From: Lottia gigantea
Taxonomy: Eukaryota; Mollusca; Gastropoda; Lottiidae
NCBI RefSeq assembly: GCF_000327385.1
Contig: NW_008707924.1
Location: forward strand, 319,119 to 383,118
DNA: 64,000 nt
Direction of reading: 5' to 3'
Shown: positions 1-10,400 of the stretch, one piece after another
Layout of the letters: each line of letters starts with the position of its first letter
Position numbering within the stretch: the first letter of the stretch is position 1
The notes under the pieces: model-generated
Seen by the model: only the letters and a program-made list of their open reading frames with translations
Told to the model about the DNA's origin: nothing
The model's database searches: none
Translations under genes and position numbers: made by a program

Positions 1-444
1 GTTATTTCAATAATGGAATCCTTTAAATGATAAAGATGTTTTTAGTGGTGATAACCTCATGCTCATATACTTTCATAGATTAGAAATAATTGATTGAACT
101 ATCGTGACAGGGCGCATTTCACTTCACCTCTACTCCACCAAAATATTATGTAATGATGTAGGAGTCATTCTTACACGTTTCATCCCCCAATAGCTTAGTT
201 GTTTATTTACTTAACATTACGTATTGAAAAGTAATATTCGGACTTCGGACTCACCATTACAAAACACTTTTTATAATCGCTAAAATAAATTTAACCTTTC
301 ATTCCTTTGGATATTTGACTTTCTTAACTTTCGAGATGCAGTCTTGTGAACAAATAACCCATTCTATGGATATAGTAAGGGAAAAAATAAAATACTATTA
401 GGATTAGTCGAATTATTTTAAGTCTTAATGACCACTCCCCCCCA

Positions 445-549
445 ATATCATTGATATTCTTTGATATATAATATTGTTTCATATCATTGATATTATTTGA
501 TATCATTGATATTCTTTCATATCATTGATATTCTTTCATATCATTGATT
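445..549. repeat. 19-bp tandem repeat with near-palindromic core
   Basis: About five to six units of a 19-bp repeat whose core ATATCATTGATAT is its own reverse complement except at the central base. Units at 481, 500 and 519 are almost identical. Confidence 0.75.
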
Positions 550-1825
550 GCCAGTCAGCATTGTATATACAAAATATTACTATTCCATTGTTTAGCAGAA
601 GGTGACCAGTGGAAAATTTGTTCTAGATACAATTTCAAACCGTCACTGAATGGTTTTATGACAATGGAAATTCAAGAAAACAGAAGTTGGTGCTTTCTTA
701 GAGTCGAACTAATTAATAGTCATAATGAATACAAAATAAAATGGCATTTATCTATAAATACCGCTAGCTTCCAATATACTTCGGTTTAGTATATACAAAA
801 CTTCATATATCATATTACTAAATAAATCAGAATTGAAATGTAAATCTGCACTTACCAAAAAATACTTCTATTTCTTAAATCCTAAATTTCATCTTAAAGT
901 ATGAGTCGAGTGTCCAGCTATTGTTTTAACTCCTACAGTCAGAAACACGGGACATGCCCTCCTGGTGTAACCCATTAACTCTCGACTATAATCACATATT
1001 CCTTTCGGAATCTCGACATTTATTTCAAATATCGCTTCAGTCAAGAACTGTTTTAAATCGCATATGCAAGGTAAATCTCAGAAATTAATTGTAGAAAGTT
1101 GATATTTAGTTAAGGTTTCAATATCATTAACTTGGTATATGACATAGTGAAAAATGTAATGAATTTAATTTTTGTCTATTGTTCTCAGTCTATACAAGCC
1201 AACACAGATTAGTCGAAATCTTTAAAGAATAGTCAGGGACATCTTTCAAACTGTTTTTCTGAATGTCTTTTATTTTTTTCTAAAGTTTATGTAAAACATC
1301 AGTTACAAGTCTATTTTCTCTCACTGACCATTGTTTAAAGCCTTCCGCCTTTATTAACTTAAATCTTTTCAATGAAACACAGCTCGTTTCAATTATTGTT
1401 AGGCCAGAAGACGTGTTTGTGTTGTAATTAAAGGAGTAATTTTGAACGACATAACCTAGCAAATAATATCATGAATTGTCACAAAATTCAACAATACGAC
1501 TGCAGTTAGCGAATGAGTAAACACAAATATTTTACTGGTCACTAAACAAATATTATGACTTCGTCTCATCTTTTCTCGTACTTCTAAAAATTCCCCAACC
1601 ACGTACGAGAAAAAAATGATATCAGATTTGTAAATGTATTGCATAGTTTATTTTTTATTACAAAAATAATAATAGTCTACGTTTCGAATCGAAATGCTAT
1701 TTCGGGAATGTTATAGGGAAATAAAATTAGAAACTAATTTCGATATTCCAAGAAATCAGCAAGCAGCATAGTGACCGTTTCAGGTTAGAAATACTGTCAG
1801 CATACATGTACCAATATTATTAAAC

Positions 1826-2250
1826 AGTTCAAATGGTTCGCCATTTTTGGGATTGATTTCGGGTATGGAATGTATGTAAATAATCTTTAGAAGAACTAGA
1901 ACTGCATGAAAATCGCATACTTCATTCAAATATACAATGTACCCCCAACTAGAAATTAACTTTCTGTTTCTGTATATTTTTTTTCTACAATGATAAAATA
2001 TTTTCACAATGAAGCCAAATACATCATTTGTAAAGCGATGTAGACATATTAAAACGTCTTTACTATGTCTGTTGGAGTCTCAAGAAAAGACGAGTCGTCA
2101 TTTTAACTTTCAAACGTGGATAATTCTGGACACACCGTGATTTGAAGGCTCAAAGGCCCTCGACGGAGGGCTGTGAAAACTATTACTAATTAGCTTTGCT
2201 TAAAAAGATGCCGTTTCTTAGACTAAGGTACGATTGGTCGGACGTATCGT
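1826..2250 (+). mobile_element. Decayed copy of the TTAA-type MITE
   Basis: The first ~90 bp (GCCATTTTTGGGATTGAT and following bases) and the last ~70 bp (GGTACGATTGGTC-like) resemble the copies at 25443-25688 and 50361-50637. The middle is longer and unlike them. No clear terminal repeat or target duplication was found. An old, partly replaced copy. Confidence 0.45.
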
Positions 2251-3934
2251 AAAATCGTTCCTTTAATCTGGAAATTATACTTTGACCTTTCAGACAGTGT
2301 TCATGAAACCACATCTTTTTACTAAATACACGTTTTCCAAGTGATCTGTAGCCGATTGAGAGCTATTTCATTTTTGAACAGGCTATTTTACAAAGCTCGA
2401 AACGTTCTGGACTGGAAAAAATGAATTGCCCTCAAGTTTAATAACCTTGTTAGTTCGAATTGGATACTATCGGTGATTGCCATTGACGACACAATCAATT
2501 ATCATGTATCAATATACGTTTAAACTTCTATATGATGTGATGTGGTCTATTTTTTATTTTTTACCTATGATAACAATTTTTCTTTTTCTTTGATTTTTAT
2601 GTTTTTGTCATAAAGATTTACATCTACATGTACTTATTACAATTTGGTAATCACAGCAAATTGTCTTGAACCGACTTGAAATTCTCACGATCTGCACCGG
2701 CTATTGAAGATAGACCATGTTACTTTTGCCAGAACGGATGTGTCAACTGTTTCCTACTTTCAACTGTCGGGATCTGTTGCGTATCCCATAGGATCGAGTT
2801 TCTCCTATTTCTCAGAAAAAGCTTTAGGCATTTTCTGCACCCTTCTTTCAACGGATCATAGGCCTACGTTTTTGTGCCCATCAAGGTTTCGTTAAATGAA
2901 AAAAATATGTAACACGTAGGACCTCATAACCTACATGTATATCAAGTGGCCTTTGGTGAAATTACGTATATCATGTTGAATTGATTAGATAAGATGTTTC
3001 TGAAGGCCGACTTATTGATCTGGATATTGGGGAATGATTTGCTAATGTAAATATTCAGCAGCAAAGTTTAACAAACACTTTTCAGTGGTGCAGCTTGAAA
3101 TGATGCTACCCTTAAGCTGTCTTTATTACTAAGGGGTGTCATCTCTCACTCAATATAGACTCATTTAAACAACAATTATAATATTGCTACACTGCTACCC
3201 TGAATGTAAAATCATTTGAAATAATTAAATGTTTATTTACAAAGCGTACATAAGGCAAAACGTGAAACTATTTACATTTATTAAAATTTATATACAATGT
3301 CTTTTGATGTTTTGTAAATACAAGCTATTCTGTAAACCATTTCAGATAATAAGATCCAATGTGATATACGCATGCTTTATATACATAAGGTGTGGCAATC
3401 CTGAATATTGAATATTTCAAAGGTCAATTATTTCATTTACACACGGCACATAACACTTTTTCGATTTGAGATAACACGTCAATAACTAAATATTGAAATA
3501 ACCAAGTAAAGTGAAGACAGAATGATGACTTTATTTTATCACCATGCAAGTCATTCAAGCATGCAAGTAATAGGCCTAATCACAGGTTTATTTCATTTTA
3601 TTCTTAGAATGTAATTTCTAATCATGGAAGTCTTTCTTAACCTAGTATCTTGCAAATATGTTAACAATAACAAGAAACATTTTTCAGAGGCTTTTCCAAG
3701 CACAACATTGCTGAAAGGTAACGTTAAAAAAACTTATAAATGAAACTATCGTCAATTCTTTTAATATAGAACACAAAATTATCACTTGTATATCGTAAGC
3801 AACATCACAGCTTGTGCTGTAGTAAATGAGTAACCATGAATAGCTAAACTGGTTATCTTCATCATACCCGTACAATTGATAATAATGTCTTTTCAATCAA
3901 AACTTCAAACTATCATATCAATTCAATTAGTGTA

Positions 3935-4756
3935 CAGTCAAGTAACCTAATTTCGTGGAAACCTATTATTCGTCGATTTTCGGAAATGATTAATAATTTA
4001 CGTGAGCGACCTTGCGCGACCTCCGCATTAGTTTATTTTAATAAAAATGGGTTTTCTCTACAATATCAGCTAGTAGAATGAATCTAGTAATTTCAAGCAA
4101 GGTAAAATGTATTAATGTTTACTTTAACAAATACAAAATGGCGGATTTCACTTATTACCAAACGTCACAATTTTTTATCGGCCGAATTTCATTATAATCC
4201 CGAGCGGTAATCGGAATTCCAAGTATCGTCTGCTAGAATATTATCCAAGAATGAAGTCACGTGATCAACTAGCGGATTTCGTGTCAGCAGAAACTTTCTA
4301 TGGAACACAAAGTGGACCATATTCTTATGTCGTTTCAGTGACTTTTAGCAATAAATCACGCTACGTATCATATTTTGTCAGTCACTTTTTTTTGTAAATC
4401 GTGGTTCTTTGAATGAATTGTCATTGGTTATAATGAATTGATATTAAAGATAAATACTAAGAGAAGTTAATTATACCACCCGGTATCCATACAACGTGTT
4501 TTTCTAGACTTATTTATAGATCAAACATTGTACACGAAAATAGGTGACGCATTCTGCCGCAGTTCCCGAGTTTGTTGCTCATGAAATATGGGTCAAAGTA
4601 AAGGATTCATTAAGAAAATCGAAATAAACCAATTTCTATTATTTTGTAGAATATCTGAGGAAACATCTAAGACATAAAATATTTTTTTTCGTTTTTTCAA
4701 CTTTGACGAAATTCGGTGTTGAATTCTTATATCCACGAAAATAGGTTACACCACTG
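3935..4756. mobile_element. 822-bp non-autonomous TIR element, copy 1
   Basis: Starts CAGTCAAGTAACCTA and ends with the inverse of CAGTGGTGTAACCTA. The two ends match over 25 bp with four mismatches, sharing GTAACCTA and TTTCGTGGA. It is flanked by TA on both sides (3933-3934 and 4757-4758), fitting a Tc1/mariner-superfamily MITE. A second copy lies at 43111-43938, about 95% alike by eye. No transposase frame. It sits immediately past the likely cyclase poly(A) site. Confidence 0.8.
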
Positions 4757-4783
4757 TATATACTTAACAAAACCAGTATATAT

Positions 4784-4789
4784 TTTATT
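4784..4789 (-). terminator. Candidate poly(A) signal of the cyclase gene
   Basis: AATAAA on the minus strand, about 245 nt beyond the TAG stop, the first canonical hexamer after the coding end. Cleavage 10-30 nt later would fall almost at the end of the TIR element at 3935-4756. AT-rich DNA gives such hexamers often by chance, so this is only a candidate. Confidence 0.4.
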
Positions 4790-5033
4790 ACGTAATCAAT
4801 TATGGATTACACTTACACTATAACTTTTTTTTATCAATACTCTTCTCCCTTCAAAAACAGTACAACCTAATAATTAAAACATTTTGTAAACATAGATCCT
4901 GATTAACAATCATATATTCAATTTCAAAACTACAGATTGGTGTTTCTACAAAACTCTCAATATAGCTAGAAATCGTTAATTCATTTAAGAATAGGGAACT
5001 CAGACGTCGCATGGCGTAATATATTATCTATAG

Positions 5034-7406
5034 CTACACTTCCGTAGTCTTTTTCCTATAACCAGGTAAGCCCATGTCAAAACTATAACAATCACTAACA
5101 GTTACATTGTCAATATTGATATCGTCTAATAGATTGATTTCAACATCTACATCACTGACCCCTTCTGATACAATATAATCATCATCACTGATAACGCCCG
5201 GTCTATAATTATCATATTCTGATTCATAGGCAGCCGAACTATAATCACAATTGGCCGCAGCATCACAATTAGACATCTCACTACTACTCGCCAATGATGA
5301 GACACTGGTGTTTTCAGCAGTCATTGGTGTTTTACCGAAAATTAACGGCATTAGGTACGCATGCTTAGATCTTGGACTGCCACAAGTGGAAGATGCATTC
5401 GATGCATAATCATCTCGATCGCCAGGGATGAGATCCAAACTACGACAGTGACGCGGGGGTATCGTGTGAGCCTGACGACGTTTAATTTGATATGGATTAA
5501 CCGATAAACGATTTCGAGAGTCTTTTTTCTCACGCAAATTGTCTTTCTTCGAGGATTTCTTGGATTTGTCTACATATTCATTTTCAGATTTTCCTTTACC
5601 ATTAATAACACGTCTAGAATATTTCTTCTCTGGAAGACCAACAAGTGGTTGCCGCGTGAAATCTAAATCTACGTCATCACTAAGATCATAGACAAGGTCG
5701 TTCAAAGAGGAAGACGCCGAAAGTAGGGGAAATTTCGGTGTTGGCGGACATCGAGGTATACTATTAACTTCCTCATTTGATTTGCTTAAGTGTCTTTCCA
5801 GACTATTTAAAGTCACGCCACCTAACGGTTTGTAATCCAACTCAACGTATTTCACATCTGGGTGATTTAGGTTACGGATATTGGCTGGTTTAGAGTTCTT
5901 TAAATGTATTGGCTGTAAAACTACTATAGAGGAATGATCACTAGCTGGTTTCGAACTGATAGAGTCTTTATCACTATCAGAATTTTGGATTATTTCTCTT
6001 TTTAAACCCAAAGGTGACCGCACTGGTATTTTGCTGCGGGCTGTATTTGGTATAAGTTGAGCTGGCGGTATATACTTGGCCATTACCCCTGTTTCTCCTT
6101 CCAGTGCACCATTAGCCACTGATCCATGATCTGGGCCCAAGAATGGCAAGAGAGACATAGTTTTGCCATCTATGCTGGCTACCAAAGCTGATGTTGGCGT
6201 CAACGTGGAACCTGATGAACCACTTTCTTTTGAACCCGAGGAACTCCTCCTATTTTCACTTAGTGTTTTGAGAGATTGCTTCACTGGAACTTTATCAGTT
6301 TCTCCTTTCTCAGATGAACCACTGCTTCTCTGGCTTGGGGAATTTGATTGAGACTGTTCCATCGGCTCTCGATATATCCCAGTAACAAACTTTTCCTCTC
6401 CAGACTTGTTTTGTGATAAAGGTCTTGCTTTCGGTTTGAGCATAGGTTTATTTGGGTTAGCAGGGTTAACAATTTGATTCAGTTCCTTCATCATGTCTGA
6501 CATCTGATTATAATCTTTGATTGGGTAATCTCTCTGTGATTGAGCATTAATCTGTGATTTAAAATCTTCTTCGTTAATCTCTTCAGGTGGTGGTTTTAAT
6601 GGTTGTTTCATTGGTTGAACAATACCAGCATATACCAAGGGAGTAGGTCGAGCATAATGTAATGGATTGGAAGATACTGGGGGTTTAGAAGTCACCTCAG
6701 GTGGCACTCGATGAACAGGCTGAACTGTTGCGATTTGAATCTTTGTCCCTGGGACACTACTACTTTTCGTCATCTTGGGAACTGGTGGCTTCATTTCTGG
6801 ACTATCTCCTTTCTTGGAGTCAACGCACTTTAATCCATCAAATAGAAAATTTTGAATAACAGGACTTTTGTTACTTTGCATCTTGACGTTCATATAGTGA
6901 ACTGCTGGAAGTTCGGGGGAGTCAATTCGAGTGGTTGGTTGATCAGCTGCAAGACAGTTTGTTACAGAGGAGTTACTTAACTTCCTGTGTGGTTTACGAT
7001 TTGGATCCTTTGGACTGTCAGTACCATTCTTACGTTTCTTGTTTAGACTGCTCGTTGGGGTGGCTCCGCTTCCTCGCTGTGAATCTATACTTGGTTGACG
7101 TTCAATCCCCAAAACAGTATAACTTGAAGGGATTCGTCCTTGTGAAGTCAATGAACCCTGCTTTTGTAATTCTCGTAGGTTGCCTCCACTTCCTTGCCTG
7201 ATCATTATTGCCCCTTCTCGAGATGGTGGTCGAGGGAAGCGTGGACTATCTGGTGTAAGCGGTGACGGATTGTCCTGAAACATACCTCCAGATCTTCTTC
7301 CAACGAGGAAATATGTTATCATCTCTCCTTTCCCTTTCACAGTTATTCTTCCTCGACATTTGAAGTCATACATATCTTTTAAAGCTGCATATACCTCTTC
7401 AGTCAC
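5034..7406 (-). CDS. ADCY1: Cyclase exon 21: end of C2 and ~750-residue C-terminal tail
   Basis: The exon opens (codon GTG, Val) after a TTACAG acceptor with [30 protein letters not shown], closing the C2 domain near residue 1047. The remaining ~750 residues are rich in Ser, Pro, Asn and charged residues and look disordered. They include several Ser-Pro sites ([11 protein letters not shown]), a basic KKRKNG run, PKA-type sites RKLS (S1154) and RRSS (S1399), polyproline stretches and an acidic, Tyr/Asp-rich end. The last four residues TTEV fit a class I PDZ ligand. Drosophila rutabaga (about 2250 residues) also has a very long tail, whereas mammalian ADCY1 has a short one. The stop is TAG at 5034-5036. 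Confidence 0.95.
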   Translation of the reverse strand: MTEEVYAALKDMYDFKCRGRITVKGKGEMITYFLVGRRSGGMFQDNPSPLTPDSPRFPRPPSREGAIMIRQGSGGNLRELQKQGSLTSQGRIPSSYTVLGIERQPSIDSQRGSGATPTSSLNKKRKNGTDSPKDPNRKPHRKLSNSSVTNCLAADQPTTRIDSPELPAVHYMNVKMQSNKSPVIQNFLFDGLKCVDSKKGDSPEMKPPVPKMTKSSSVPGTKIQIATVQPVHRVPPEVTSKPPVSSNPLHYARPTPLVYAGIVQPMKQPLKPPPEEINEEDFKSQINAQSQRDYPIKDYNQMSDMMKELNQIVNPANPNKPMLKPKARPLSQNKSGEEKFVTGIYREPMEQSQSNSPSQRSSGSSEKGETDKVPVKQSLKTLSENRRSSSGSKESGSSGSTLTPTSALVASIDGKTMSLLPFLGPDHGSVANGALEGETGVMAKYIPPAQLIPNTARSKIPVRSPLGLKREIIQNSDSDKDSISSKPASDHSSIVVLQPIHLKNSKPANIRNLNHPDVKYVELDYKPLGGVTLNSLERHLSKSNEEVNSIPRCPPTPKFPLLSASSSLNDLVYDLSDDVDLDFTRQPLVGLPEKKYSRRVINGKGKSENEYVDKSKKSSKKDNLREKKDSRNRLSVNPYQIKRRQAHTIPPRHCRSLDLIPGDRDDYASNASSTCGSPRSKHAYLMPLIFGKTPMTAENTSVSSLASSSEMSNCDAAANCDYSSAAYESEYDNYRPGVISDDDYIVSEGVSDVDVEINLLDDINIDNVTVSDCYSFDMGLPGYRKKTTEV

Positions 7407-10400
7407 CTGTAAGAAACGATCAATATTTAAACAGAAATCGGACAGCAGATATCTTTTCTTAAAGTCTCTCTTTAGTTATATCAGTAACACGGAGTGTACT
7501 TCCCTCCATAATTTCAACCAATCATAAAAGCATCGCCAGTTATAATACCTGAATATGGTCTGGTTTACCAGTACTCTCCATTCTACTAGCCACATTAACA
7601 GTATTACCCCAGATATCATACTGGGGTTTTCTAGCACCAATAACACCAGCTACTACTGGACCTAAATTTACGCCTGAAATACAAGATTTATGGAGGCTAT
7701 TCAATAAGATTAACCACATTTGGTGGGCCAATGAAAGAAATTAGACACTTATTATCCTATCATTTCGACAAGGCTTACAGTTTTTGACAGGTTTGAAACG
7801 TCACCATATCACGTTATGGTTCCGTTTTCTGTTTCCTCTATAAAAAGCATTTACCTGCTTTGCTTATACAATTTTTTGTATATTCTTTATACAAATTTAC
7901 CTTCTTTGTTTACACAAATTTCTGTACTGATGCCCCTGTAATTCAATAACTACTACGCACCTATTTTGATAACGAAATGATTATACGAATTCTCGTTTAT
8001 AATTCTCAGCTTGTCTTTCATTCCAAAAGCGAATTCCACCAGTAGTGCCAGTGAGTGAGTAACAGAGGTATCATTGTCCTGTAATAAAAATGTCAATGAA
8101 ATATTATATACATGCGATTATTTGAAAATAAAGTTTCATAACTTTAGTTTCACTGTTGACACAAAATGTCTCGACTTAGCAACAATATGGTGGATGAATT
8201 GTTGAAATTAATGTTTGAACACTGTTATTTATTGACTGTGCATTTATAAACACTATTTATAGTGAAACATTGGATATTGATAGTATTGCTCACTTGAATA
8301 TTAGTTTACTTACTTGAATCAAATACTCGGGCATCAGTCCAATAGCGGCCATATACGAACTTCCTATAGTCTTTATTTTATCAATAGCCCTGAATCGCGG
8401 TGCATTTAATAACTGTAAGAGAAGAATTATTGATATTTTTTTTCAGAAATCATTCAAGACAAGAGATCTGAACTGAAAACAGTCTGAGGTCGTGAGATGG
8501 CGTGGTTGTTACATATAATAACTGCTACTGACCTCATCAAAATCTGCAATTATTTCATTTAACACTCTTAAACATTCTACTCCTTGGTTATTGGCATCCA
8601 GTTCTGTGTAAAATTCTGAGAAGTTTGGTATTGAAGCAAAGAAAACACCAACTTTACTGTATTGTTGACTGTACAGGTCCTGTAAAATAAACATTTCACA
8701 AGAGTGTTTTTGTCTTATGATAAGTTTTAAAATTACATGAAACAGATTACCTGTGTTCTGCATCTACATCAAAGTTGTGTTCTCCTAGGGTTACAAGAAC
8801 AAGAAAAACTATATCAAAAATGTTATGAGATTTATATTCTTACCATGAAGTTTCCACGTTGATTATCAACAAAATGAGAAGCAACATGAGACGGCAACAT
8901 ATTACATAAAATATTTCTATTATTAACTTGTAATTCTGTCATTTCAATTTTCTCTTCTGTAGCCTACAACATAACAAATACTGGGAAATGCAAGGTTCAA
9001 TTTTTTTTTTATATGTTATTTATAAGTTCGTCGATGTTAAAGATTATATTCTAAACGCAGACCATAAAGTAATGAATCATTGCGCTTTGAAAATACAAAT
9101 AGTTTTAATAACCACGACACAAATTCCCATGCTATACAACTACAATGTTAATGACATCCCGACTATATTTCAGATTTACACTCACTTGAACCTTCCATAG
9201 GAAATCTAATCTCGATGTCCATTCTTGTTGCCTCCCTTGTATATATAATGTTATAGTAAATATAATTAATACCACTATACCAATTATATTACTAGGTACT
9301 ATGGTGCTGTAATATATATTGAAATATCAAGATACAAACTGCTTATCATTACAAATACATTAAACGAATAGAGGATTATATCATTTCCCATTAGGTTTGT
9401 CTCATAAATTAGTGTTATAGTCCACGCAATAAAAAAGTGTTAAAAATACTTACTTTGTCTTTTTATCAAAGACCAAGAATAACATTTCGTGTGTGAAAAC
9501 CATCTGAACTATATATCCACTAGCCATTAAAATCATTAGGAATAGTTTAATTAAAGCTGATAATTTGAGGAATATTGAGATTGATATATAACCCATAATA
9601 CAACTCAGATAAATATAATTAGGTATATCACAGGATAAATGATTGTCTGATTTTGATGTAGTAAATGTCACATTAGCCAACACATTGATGAAATTGCCTC
9701 CCTTACAACACAACTGAAATATAAAATACAATTGAGAGGAGAAGAATGTACAGTGTATATCGAATAAGGTCTCAATGCAATAAACTAAGTTAAGTGACAA
9801 GATGTGGATGAGATATCGCATAAATAATGAAAACTCGGTTAACATACACTCGACTATCTCAATATTTTTCATATTTAAATTCATGAAAGAAGTATCATTT
9901 ATTCATTGAAGAACATTGTTGCTATATATATATGAAAAACTTACGACATTGATTTGAGTTGTTGCATAGATAAGTAAAATAGTTGTCATCATAACAAATA
10001 ATCTTATACATGACGATCTTCTTATATCAAATAAGGTACACTGTAATCAATAGAAATCAGAACATAAGAGTTGTTGTATTCTTAACATGTTTGTCAATGA
10101 AAGAGAATTATTAACCATATTCAATTATTTCCACATTTCGTTATCATATAATCAGAAAAAAATAAATTGTGTATTCATATAAAGTCATGTTTACAAGCTC
10201 CATATACTAATGCCAACAGACACCAATTCTTTTTCATCGTCACGTGGTTTCACAGTGTGGTTTTACGATGTTTAAATGTTTTATTTTATAAACAGAATTA
10301 CTGTACCTTTATATTAATACTGAGAATCAATATGAGTATTATGGAAATCCAGGTAAAAGTTGCAAGAAACATCATCAATAACAGCAGGGTTCTAGAATTT

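Larger units (their letters stand above)
1..3934. other. Flank beyond the cyclase 3' end
   Basis: No gene recognised on either strand. Open frames are short and without recognisable domains. The stretch holds a 19-bp tandem repeat (445-549) and a decayed MITE copy (about 1826-2250). Confidence 0.5.

Noticed and set aside
9714-9884. Upstream extension of the exon 14 frame
   Set aside because: The TTTCAG acceptor at 9714 marks the exon start, and the phase with exon 13 fits only if the extension is intron.
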